The translations under genes were made by a program, and so were the position numbers. From assembly GCA_003024985.2 (NCBI GenBank), contig PXIH01S0011979.1: a stretch of DNA of 13,073 nucleotides; one strand, written 5' to 3'. The first letter of the stretch is position 1. The number at the start of each line of letters is the position of its first letter. The notes beneath the pieces are model-generated. The model did no database searches. It had not been told where the DNA came from and worked only from the letters and a program-made list of their open reading frames with translations. Positions 1-7,798 of the stretch are shown in pieces. The stretch comes from Euperipatoides rowelli. Its lineage: Eukaryota > Onychophora > Udeonychophora > Euonychophora > Peripatopsidae.

Positions 1-5
1 GGTAT

Positions 6-133
6 GTCTGCAGATAAATTGTTATGTGTGTGGAGTATATTTTCTACAGACTGGGTCTGTAAACCTAATCAAAGATTTATCTTTATATCAAGTCTGCAGA
101 TAAATCTCTTTGTGTATGGGGTGCTTTATTTAC
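6..133. repeat. Two diverged copies of an 86-bp-period direct repeat
   Basis: The 14-mer GTCTGCAGATAAAT occurs at 6-19 and again at 92-105. Similarity continues for about 41 bp in each copy, with roughly three quarters of bases matching by eye. Between the copies lie two small inverted repeats: TACAGAC / GTCTGTA around a 3-nt loop (45-61), and AGATTTATCT (73-82) against AGATAAATCT (98-107). The window starts inside this repeat, so further units may lie upstream. It looks like an old tandem duplication; no family was recognised. Confidence 0.6.
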
Positions 134-168
134 ATGTATGCCTGACTACCAGCAATCATTTGCAAGAC

Positions 169-642
169 CAGACCCATTCAACCTTTGAAGCTAAGGGGTA
201 AATTTTATTAGTTGGTCACAGGCCGCACATTCAAATATTCAAAATAATTGTTCTCATGTTATTTTTTTAAAAAATTTGTGATGGAAATAAAATTTGCATA
301 AAATAAGTATATATTTTGTTCTCCGAGAACATAACTGTACAAAAAATAGATTTATTTTGTATATAAATTGCATGAAAAGCTAATTCGTAAATAATAAGCT
401 ATAAACTAATGAGATTTGTGACATTAATGTTTTCCAACCATTTGAGAAATATTCAGAAACTAATGAATTTATAAGATGATCCTCAGTTAAACTACATCCT
501 TGTATTGTCTTCTCTAAATTCATTCGCAAAAATTTGCTTATTTTTGACAAGCATAGATGATAAAGCATATTTTTTTAAATGACAAACTAACATCTTGTGG
601 GTTAAACAAAACACCTCACAGGCTGCAGGTTGAACAAGCCTG
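169..642. mobile_element. Candidate degraded non-autonomous hAT-type element
   Basis: The left end reads CAGACCCATTCAACCT (169-184). The right end, reverse-complemented from 642, reads CAGGCTTGTTCAACCT, a 12/16 match. The right end resembles the CAGG(G/C)(T/G)TGTYCAAC termini common in Charlie-like hAT elements, and a related GGCCGCA tract sits inside at 222-228. The would-be 8-bp target duplications (161-168 TGCAAGAC, 643-650 CCTTAGAC) agree only over their last four bases. There is no coding content. The termini may belong to two different insertions. Confidence 0.35.
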
Positions 643-1183
643 CCTTAGACTAATATCGTTAAACAGTTTCTTCTTCAATATGGAGAAAAGAAGCTATTTT
701 TTTTAATATAAATAAGAAAACTTGTAAGTCAGAATCAAGTGTTTGTAAATTGGATGGGTATATGCATCAGGGGATAGATTATTTCTGATTTTGATTAAAC
801 AAACTTATAAAATAAAATCGCTAATTTTGACAATGGAAAGGGAAGAAAAAAGAAAGGAAAACAAAAGGGGAGAAGTGGGTGGTATCACTGGAAGACATTA
901 ACTGAAAAAGAACATTATTAAATAACACAATTTTACTCCATTTACTGTAAATATGGGAATTTAACTTTAAATGTTTGATGCTACTTTTGTCTATAAGGAT
1001 AACCTTGTATAAAACATTTTTGGAAAGGTAAGAGATTAACTTTGTAAAAACTTTGAGCATGAGTCAGTGAAGATGGAATTTATAATGGTTACAGCTTAAT
1101 ATTAATTAATTAATTATTATAATTATTTCAGGTACCGGTACATAAATTTTTATTTTTGCACAATTATAATTAACTAGTAATCC
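643..1183. other. AT-rich stretch without a gene
   Basis: No coding region or RNA gene is visible. A purine-rich run (835-880) and a TTAA-rich run with the 10-bp palindrome GTACCGGTAC (1132-1141) are the only notable items. The minus-strand frame at 821-1060 is low-complexity and has no recognisable domain. Confidence 0.6.
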
Positions 1184-1263
1184 AGTGTTGGTCGAAATTC
1201 GACCAATAAGAAATCTCCTTTGTAAAATGCCGCCACTCCTTTGTAAAAAGCCGCCACAACACT
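1184..1263. repeat. Palindrome plus 21-bp tandem pair between inverted heptamers
   Basis: The block is bounded by AGTGTTG (1184-1190) and its exact inverse CAACACT (1257-1263). Next to the left heptamer is TTGGTCGAAATTCGACCAA (1188-1206), a perfect 9-bp-arm palindrome with a one-base centre. Then come two tandem 21-bp units, 1215-1235 and 1236-1256, each of the form CTCCTTTGTAAAA-N-GCCGCCA and differing at one base. The GC content is clearly above that of the neighbours. The CAGTGTTGG start resembles a DNA-transposon terminus, so this may be a subterminal fragment of an unidentified element. Confidence 0.6.
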
Positions 1264-2319
1264 AAACAATGAATGTTTTAATAATTAATTAAAACTGAAT
1301 TAGTAATAAAAACACATAAATAAATTATTGTTGTTTATTTTCCATTTGATCCTTTGACGTTTTATGCAAATTTTATAATCATGTGTGATCTATATCATGG
1401 TAAGTAAAACATATACCATAGTATATTATGGTAATAATTAAGAGTGGGAAAATAATAGCAGATATAAATGAATAAACCTGAAGTATTGGAAAACAATAAC
1501 TTAGAAACTGGTAACAAATATAGACAGTTTATATCAGTGATAACATTACCAAAATAACTTAGGAATGAATTCTCCACAATTTAAAGACCTCAAGTTTGGG
1601 AGGAAGATATAAACTGAGATGAAATTAAACTACGATTTAATTAACTCAAAGTTTGATAAATTGTTGGATTTTATCTCAGAGAAATTTCCAAATATTGAAA
1701 GTCAACTTTTAATGAATTAAAAAAAATTCTAATTTTTATTTTTATTTTTCCACAAAACAACAGCATATGGTAATTACAGTTTGTGGTCCATATTAAGAAA
1801 GGAGATAAAAAAAAGACAAAAAAAAAAAGTGAAAAAAGAGAAAAAAACAAAAGCTACAATAAACTACAAATATCAACAAGAAATTAATCAACAATAGCTA
1901 ATGTACAATTAAGTAAAAATTTATTTTGACATATAAATACCGAACGTGATTATTAAGAAATTCAATTTATCTAAAAATCAGAGATAACTTGAGATAATCA
2001 TTTTTATGTATTGGAATATAAAGACATTTTAATCTTTCTTAGACCATTAGAGTTATTACAATGATATTAAATATCATTTAGAAGAAAAGAGACATAAATT
2101 TGATTATTTAAGTTACCATAAGTGAATTTAAAATTATTTAATAATCTGTGATCTGACTGTGAAGTTAAAGCCACTTTTTTGCTTAAGAAAATTGTTGGAG
2201 ATTCTCAAGTCATCTAAGTCATACTTAAAAGCAAGAAATTTTAAAAATCTGAGCTGTATTCTTTCAATATGTTGTTGTGTATATATAGTGAGAAAAATCT
2301 TCAGTTGAACTGGAATCAG
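1264..2319. other. AT-rich stretch without a gene
   Basis: No gene was found. It contains a purine-rich, A-dominated run at about 1797-1852. The minus-strand frame at 1395-1577 is AT-rich with no recognisable domain. Confidence 0.6.
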
Positions 2320-2341
2320 AAAAAAAGATATTGAGATAGTG
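2320..2341. repeat. Left target-site duplication of SINE 1
   Basis: Seven A followed by GATATTGAGATAGTG, repeated identically after the poly(A) tail at 2604-2625. The A-run part of the match could be coincidental with the tail; the 15-base non-A part is exact. Confidence 0.9.
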
Positions 2342-2610
2342 TCTTGGTTCCGTGGTCGAGCGGATTCGCCTCCGCTTGATGGACCGAAGGCATATGCTGA
2401 GGTGTACAGGTNCGCGCCTNGGCTTGGGCAGTTAAGGAACATTTTTTCCCTAGCTGTAACAGCTCGCTTTGGGTTTTTCCAAGTACGCTGCCCTTGTTAA
2501 CATCTTAGGAACCTGTTTCTGATGTATTAATTGGCGTATTTAAATTGATTAACCTCATAAAAATACATCTCTTCTCCCGTTGGGGGAGATTTATTAAAAA
2601 AAAAAAAAAA
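2342..2610 (+). mobile_element. tRNA-derived SINE (SINE 1), full-length by its flanks
   Basis: A short retroposon copied by a partner LINE. The 5' head is tRNA-like: box A TGGTCGAGCGG at 2353-2363 and a box-B-like GGTNCGCGCCT at 2409-2419. The spacing would fit a class II (Leu/Ser) tRNA ancestor. The body runs to about 2595, with a short stem TCTCCC / GGGAGA (2573-2578 / 2584-2589) just before the tail, then 15 A (2596-2610). Identical direct repeats flank it, so this is one intact retroposition event. Two N bases fall at 2412 (inside box B) and 2420. I do not recognise the family. Confidence 0.88.
2353..2419 (+). promoter_or_regulatory. Internal RNA polymerase III promoter (A and B boxes) of SINE 1
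   Basis: Box A TGGTCGAGCGG (2353-2363) fits the TRGYNNARNNG consensus exactly. Box B (2409-2419) fits GGTTCGANNCC apart from one unresolved base and a C in place of A. Whether it is still active cannot be told from sequence. Confidence 0.7.
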
Positions 2611-2625
2611 GATATTGAGATAGTG
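2611..2625. repeat. Right target-site duplication of SINE 1
   Basis: GATATTGAGATAGTG, identical to 2327-2341, directly after the poly(A) tail. If tail A's are counted the duplication extends left to 2604. Confidence 0.9.
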
Positions 2626-2636
2626 GACCAGCATGG

Positions 2637-2667
2637 GATCAAGTGAAGTCCTTAGCTTCACTTGGTC
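2637..2667. repeat. 12-bp stem, 7-nt loop hairpin
   Basis: GATCAAGTGAAG (2637-2648) and CTTCACTTGGTC (2656-2667) pair over 12 positions with one G-T wobble around the loop TCCTTAG. It lies 11 bp beyond the SINE 1 duplication and is unrelated to the SINE. Its function is unknown. It could be the centre of an older palindromic element. Confidence 0.6.
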
Positions 2668-3852
2668 ACTACTATTTGTTAATGAGCAAGCTACCAGGAC
2701 AATAATTAAGTTAAATGTTTATGGGTATTTATTAGTCTTTACTAAATGTTATATACTTAACAATAAATATATGGAATTCTAGTGGTTTTCTGAACATTAT
2801 TAACTAAAGATGCAACTAGAATGGGTATAAAGAGGGACAGAAAGTATAGCCTTTATACTTCAAAATCAACTAAAATAATGTTAAAAAAAGTATGAATAAT
2901 GCTACAGGCTGGTTGAACATGAGCCTGTTTGAAAAGCATATGTTAATATCGATAATCATGTGGTTAACAATACCACACTAAACAAAATAACACTGTTTAA
3001 TTATTTAGTATAAACACTGAAGAGAATGGTAAAGAATTTGAACTCTTGCACAGAATAATCTAAAGTCTTGATAAAAAATATATAACTGAATTCTTTTTAT
3101 AATAATAAAAAGCCATTTAATAGAAAATGGTTTTACAAATATTAATGAATGAACAAACACTAAGGAATCAAGATTTAATAAACTAGGGAAAAATATTCGT
3201 TTTTTTTTTTTAAAAATAGTTTTTTTGGAAACTAGTGCTTTAACAAAGAAACTGTACATATTTATATTACATGAAATTTCTTCTTACATGACATTAAAAT
3301 ATGAAGCATTACAAAACAGAAGAGACATTTACAAGGTTTCTGAATTGCCTGTTCAGTAATTAAGAGATGAAAGATAATTATATTTCCATTCTTCCAATTT
3401 ATCGTGAATGATTCAAGTTTAATGCTGTTAACAAACTACTTTATAAGATTTCTGATTTAAATATCTTTTAAATAAAAATCTTTAACAGTTAAAAAATAAA
3501 GCACCTATAATTGTTTGAAAAGAATAGAAGGAAACAGTTACAATAAGCTAACCAGTCTACTTCACATTTTATTACATATTAATAAACTATAATGAAATTT
3601 TATTTCTAGAAATTAAATCATTTTATTGATAGGAGTTTTATAGGAGAATAGTATCTATCATTAATAAAAATAAAATATTTCATTATAAGGAAATTATATC
3701 TCATTTTATTTATTTTAAAATAAGAATTATTGATCTCATCAATGTCTTAATGGTGAACAATAGCAATTGAATCGTGGGAAATGAAGGAAAATAGGATCAC
3801 AAAGATATACAGCAAAATTACATCTTTTACTTAGTTTAATTTATCAAACTAT
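2668..3852. other. AT-rich stretch without a gene
   Basis: No gene was found apart from the small hAT-end-like motif listed separately. A minus-strand open frame at 3005-3259 translates to a Phe/Lys/Leu/Ile-rich product typical of random AT-rich DNA. Confidence 0.6.
2906..2929. repeat. Isolated hAT-terminus-like motif
   Basis: CAGGCTGGTTGAAC followed by ATGAGCCTG. It resembles the block at 618-642, and both are followed by a TAATATCG stretch (651-658 and 2944-2951). A shared family of old hAT-type insertions is possible, but the partner end is not seen. Confidence 0.3.
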
Positions 3853-4141
3853 AGCCAGGCACACACAAGGAGAGAAAAACTTCATAGTTTTCATACTTGG
3901 CAGTTTTTTAATGATGCAAAAGTTTTTGCAAGAGTAATGTGACACACACTAGGAAAAATTTTTTTTTTTATTTAAAAGTTTTTCCCTTAAGTGTGCGTAC
4001 TCCTGTTGTGAAAATGGAGAGTGACATTCAATGACTACCACATTAATTGATTTGTATATTATTGTATTAAATATATATATATGCATGAAAATAAATAGAT
4101 TTTTTATTTTCCAAGCAGTGGCGATTCAGTTTTAAATATCA

Positions 4142-4182
4142 AAGCCATTTATCTGTTGTATTACATACAATACCAATGGCTT
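4142..4182. repeat. Two-part hairpin inside the inverted-repeat element
   Basis: AAGCCATT pairs with AATGGCTT, enclosing TTGTAT paired with ATACAA, with a small internal loop between. Nothing links it to a known RNA family. Confidence 0.45.
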
Positions 4183-4200
4183 GCAGAATCGTAGTTTTTA

Positions 4201-4228
4201 ATAAAATAAATAAATAAATAAATAATTA
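4201..4228. repeat. (AAAT)n microsatellite
   Basis: About five perfect AAAT units with imperfect edges. A similar short tract lies at 8348-8370. Confidence 0.8.
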
Positions 4229-4452
4229 GTGACTTGTTGTGATATTCAATTAAGTGCTGCTTGTATAGACACGGACATTTTTCTACTTCTTGAATTAATA
4301 GTGATACCAGAGATCTACTTTTGAAAGTGATTAAAGACTTCTCTTCGAAGTCTGGATTTCTCTAGAGTATTTTGACACACACAAGAATATTTACCTTCGG
4401 AGTACAATTCTTTGATGCTTCAAAGAAAAATTCTCCTAGTGTGTGCTAGGCT

Positions 4453-5871
4453 TAATACTATTTATTTATTTGCACATTTAAAATAGCCAAAGTGACTTTT
4501 TTTTTCTTTTCCAAATTGCTAAGACTCTAGGAAAACTTGTTTAAGAAAACAACTGAAACAAAGCAGCATTATAAAACTTTACCAGTAACCATGTTTTGCC
4601 TATATTAATCAAAAATAAAACAAGCAAACTACTAGCAATTTTTAATAATCTTATTGATTAATAATAATTATCCAATGAATTGACTATAATATCTTAATTT
4701 TTATAAATGGAAAAATAATATTTTAAAAGTTAAAAGTAATTAGTATTATAAGGAATATTTATTATTTTGTTACATTAATGTATTTTGATTCCATATCAGG
4801 TTTTATACATTATTAAGAATAAGTTTATACTAAATGTAACTGAAAGGAGAATTCTAACTCAATAAGGGAGAAAATTAGAGAAAAAAAATCACTACCATCC
4901 ATTTACTATGATGACTGGTTATCAACATTTTCACATTCTCAACCAGCTTCAGAATAATGCCTTGTCAATCTTCTTCAAAGCTAGTACAGACTGGCCATCA
5001 AATTCCTGATATTGGTCAGTTTATCACCAAGTTTGTGGTTCAAGAGAGCCACAAATTCTCAAATACATTTCGAATCTGGTAACTTGGACACTGAATAATT
5101 CCAAAATAAGCTATATTTGCAGATCCCCCAAACTATTTGGATGTTCGGAGGTTCTTTATAAAGAAAATATATTGGACTAATAGAAAATCTAATCTATGTT
5201 AAAAGGTTGTGGAGGGTCAATTGGAGAGGCAGAATTATTATATGGAAAGGGTATTAATGATATTTGGTAAATAGGCCATAACATAAATAGAAAGATCTAT
5301 TTATGTTGCAAAGGTATGAATCAGAAACATAGACTTCTATAGTAAAAGATGAATAATTTAATACTAGATAAGGCTAGTATTTTAATACACAGTTGGTATA
5401 AAATAAGTATTCTGATAATATAATTTATTAAAAAAAATATTACTCTATTATAGATAGTTTGATAATCTAGACAAAGTTCAATATTCAGTTATGTCTTCTT
5501 TATGAACATTTGTAGCCTAATAAAGTAAGCTTTTAGAGTATAGACATTAGGTAAGGAATTTAGTATAAGCAATAAATAAGAAATTAAAATTAAATATAAA
5601 ATCTAGAATGAATAAATAATTTAGATGAATATTTGCATTAGCTTAGCACTACTGCCACCATAAGACTGTATTACATGGAGTGCATATTTTTATTAACATA
5701 AGCACTACTGACAACTATTCCCATAGAAATACATTATTGGCAGTGGGGCGATTATATATGATAAAAGTTTTTTTAAATAGTATTTAATAGATTTTAAAAA
5801 TATAAAAAGTGAATATAAAAACTCTATAATAATTTTCTGTTCCTTTTTTGTTATTGTTGTTGTCCCTTTGT
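4453..5871. other. AT-rich stretch without a gene; GC bump at 4890-5170
   Basis: No gene is recognised. The part at about 4890-5170 is visibly less AT-rich than its surroundings and has short open runs on both strands broken by stops. It could be a decayed coding or retroposed fragment, but I cannot match it to any family. AGCACTACTG occurs twice, at 5645-5654 and 5701-5710. Confidence 0.5.
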
Positions 5872-6015
5872 CTATGTAATCGCTTAATTGCCATCCCTTA
5901 ACATATCAATTCTAAAGTCTTTTAACAATTCCATCATTTTTTAATAAACTTTGTTAAACAATTTCATTTTTTGAGGGGGGGGGGGAGACATTACTTATAA
6001 AAATGTTAGAATTGA
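5872..6015 (+). repeat. Direct repeat, copy A, with G11 tract
   Basis: Shares with copy B, in the same order, TCTAAAGTCTTTTA, TCATTT, AATAAACTTTGTTAAACA, a pyrimidine-rich step, a long G run (5975-5985) and AATGTTAGA. The copies are diverged and have indels. Copy A lacks the SINE present in copy B. Confidence 0.7.
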
Positions 6016-6452
6016 ATCCATAATGAAGTATGTTTTTTTGACAGCTAAATACAAATGAACAATTATTAATGCTATTCCACTACCATCTTTTATTATGAAA
6101 GTAGCAGAAGAATGGCAATATTTACACAATTGATCTTTCATCTCAAATTGAACACATTTGATAAATTTTTATCTATGAAGATAAAGTTACTCTTTTTATA
6201 CTTATAATCTTTGATCGATTTATCCTTTTCTACATCAAAATGGACAGATTATTCCTAAATTGACCAGTCAAACTATATCTTTCACAGAACAGTTTAAGCG
6301 TTAAAGATCATCTTTTAATATTATTGCAATATTTAGAAACAAACTAAACAATTTAAATGTATTCAATATTGTAAGCATATCTCTGATTTATATTTTGGGA
6401 ATTATTTGGACAAATTGGTTAATCACTTAATTTCATTTCTAAAGTCTTTTAG

Positions 6453-6467
6453 TAGTTCCTGTCATTT
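6453..6467. repeat. Left target-site duplication of SINE 2
   Basis: TAGTTCCTGTCATTT, identical to 6821-6835. Confidence 0.92.
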
Positions 6468-6820
6468 TTTTTAAAAAAACTTTATTTACCGCGCCTAATG
6501 GCTAAGGAAAATCAACTACTATTTACATATATTTACAATATTACAGGCAGACGAAACAGGATACAACAATGATGATGGATAATCCGGGGTCCGGTCCAAG
6601 AGTCAACCATTAATCTTCCAAACTTGTTATAATTGCAACTAACGAAGGAAAAGTTCTAATTTTATTCTGATTGGATGAATAGAACCTGAATTCCTTAGTC
6701 TTTCATAAAGAAAGACATTTGGATTTTCAAGCTGAACAGCACAACATTGAACTTGGCTCGCACCAACACCAAAGAGCACAAGACAGCCCAGCTCATCCAA
6801 CTGGACCACCGCCCCTTGGC
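6468..6820 (-). mobile_element. tRNA-derived SINE (SINE 2), minus strand
   Basis: Read on the minus strand from 6820. The 5' head has box A TGGTCCAGTTGG (plus 6797-6808) and a box-B-like GGTGCGAGCC (plus 6755-6764), one mismatch from consensus. About 270 bp of body follows, ending in GGTAAATAAAG and a mixed T/A tail at 6468-6480. Exact 15-bp direct repeats bracket it. A minus-strand frame at 6639-6833 covers the head but begins outside the element in the target duplication, so it is not evidence of a gene. A 5'-truncated processed pseudogene is the alternative; the box A match and complete flanks favour a SINE. The body differs from SINE 1. Confidence 0.8.
6755..6808 (-). promoter_or_regulatory. 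Internal RNA polymerase III promoter (A and B boxes) of SINE 2
   Basis: Box A is an exact consensus match; box B carries a G for T at its fourth position. The box order and spacing fit a tRNA-derived promoter on the minus strand. Confidence 0.55.
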
Positions 6821-6835
6821 TAGTTCCTGTCATTT
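6821..6835. repeat. Right target-site duplication of SINE 2
   Basis: TAGTTCCTGTCATTT, identical to 6453-6467, abutting the 5' end of the minus-strand SINE. Confidence 0.92.
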
Positions 6836-6945
6836 ATTAATGGGATTTTAACATAGAATAAACTTTGTTAAACACATTTCTACTTTTATATGGGACGGGG
6901 GGGGGGGGAGGATAAAATAATACTGCTAAGAATGTTAGATTTCCT

Positions 6946-7582
6946 ATTTTAATATTTTGAGTGTTACAAAACCTATAGAAAATAGAGTTCTAGATCTAAC
7001 ATGACTAGTGTAAGACTCGAGTACTACCAGTTCAAATATTATGAATATTACACTAAAAGTTTATTATTGAGCAAGACTCAAATTAAACACAATGCTATTT
7101 TCTATTTTAAAAAGCTCTGAATATTTATCAGAAATGGTTTCCTATTTTTCTAACAAATATCCTATCTGGATAATTGTTGATGTTCATGCATTAAGAAGTG
7201 ACATCATTGTCCTCCCAACTGAAGAGACCCAGTTGTCTGTCAAACTCTCCTTTCATATCTATTATTGTAATTAAGCCAAATTATATTTTTCCAATAAATT
7301 TCTCAGCACAGCTGAAGTTTATGCACAAAATGTTTTGTTTAAATGCCTTAGTGAAATATTTCTGTTGAGAATTTAACATATATGTTAATTGCTTGACATT
7401 TTTTCAATTAGAATCTTCAGTTTATTATGTAAACCCATCATCTTAAACTAGCTTACATCTTTTTTTTTTTTTTACAAATTTTATTGAAAATGAAAAACAC
7501 TCTCTAACATAAATATATATTTTTTTTAAATTACTACAAAGCAAGATTGGGAACCTTCTTCTAAAATGAAATTTTTTATCTC
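6946..7582. other. AT-rich stretch; possible reverse-oriented retroposon tail
   Basis: No gene was found. A T14-15 run near 7458-7472 is followed by TTTATTG, which on the minus strand reads as AATAAA about a dozen bases before poly(A). This may be the tail of a minus-strand retroposed copy, but no flanking duplication or body was recognised. The plus-strand frame at 7092-7274 has no recognisable domain. Confidence 0.4.
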
Positions 7583-7594
7583 AATAATAATGTA

Positions 7595-7786
7595 CTGGCC
7601 TGCGGCCTAGTCGAGTCAGTAGAACGATCTGACTCAGCGTTCCAGCAACCAAGCTGATCACTGGTTCGAATCCGGGGGGAACTATCCTCAGACTAGACAT
7701 TCTACAAGAAAATAAAATGTCATTCTTTCACCATTGTTTCTTAAATAAAAATATTGTTATTGTTATTCTGGTTTATACACGAGCAA
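7595..7786 (+). mobile_element. tRNA-headed SINE-like element (SINE 3)
   Basis: A sharply GC-richer head (about 7595-7690) carries a box-A-like CGGCCTAGTCGAG (7602-7614) and a perfect box B GGTTCGAATCC (7663-7673), about 50 bp apart. The rest is an AT-rich tail with TTATTG repeats and no clean poly(A). AATAATAATGTA flanks it at 7583-7594 and 7787-7798. Twelve bases of AT-rich sequence is weaker support than for SINEs 1 and 2. A mature tRNA gene is unlikely because no closed acceptor stem is evident. Confidence 0.65.
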
Positions 7787-7798
7787 AATAATAATGTA

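Larger units (their letters stand above)
3853..4452. mobile_element. Candidate inverted-repeat DNA element (about 600 bp)
   Basis: The left end AGCCAGGCACACACAAGGAG (3853-3872) matches the inverse of the right end, AGCCTAGCACACACTAGGAG (from 4452 inward), at 17 of 20 bases, and similarity continues loosely. Related motifs recur inside: 3941-3960 (plus), 3979-4003 (minus) and 4374-4391 (plus). Each end can therefore also fold on itself. No transposase is visible, so it would be non-autonomous. No clear target-site duplication was found, so the exact ends and superfamily are open. Inside lie an (AT)n run near 4070, an (AAAT)5 run near 4205 and small hairpins at 4142-4182 and 4335-4353. Confidence 0.5.
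6414..6945 (+). repeat. Direct repeat, copy B, with G12 tract, split by SINE 2
   Basis: Same block order as copy A: TCTAAAGTCTTTTA at 6438-6451, AATAAACTTTGTTAAACA at 6857-6874, G12 at 6897-6908, then AATGTTAGA. The middle is interrupted by a 353-bp minus-strand SINE and its target duplication. The copy starts lie about 540 bp apart, so this is a local duplication or two nearby copies of a dispersed repeat. Confidence 0.7.

Noticed and set aside
2134-2442. 102-codon minus-strand open frame
   Set aside because: It crosses the SINE 1 head, its target duplication and both N bases, so it cannot be a coherent gene.
3005-3259. 84-codon minus-strand open frame
   Set aside because: Phe/Lys/Ile/Leu-rich translation of A/T homopolymers; no domain, no supporting signals.
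4112-4125. CAGTGGCGATTC as a hAT terminus, with a similar CAGTGGGGCG near 5742
   Set aside because: Short similarity only; both are in the same orientation, with no matching inverted end or target duplication.
6639-6833. 64-codon minus-strand open frame as a gene or processed pseudogene
   Set aside because: It starts in the target duplication outside the element and covers a tRNA-like head with a box A consensus match; SINE origin explains it better.
7603-7680. Functional tRNA gene
   Set aside because: Box A and B are present, but I could not close a 7-bp acceptor stem or a convincing anticodon arm, and flanking repeats suggest a SINE.
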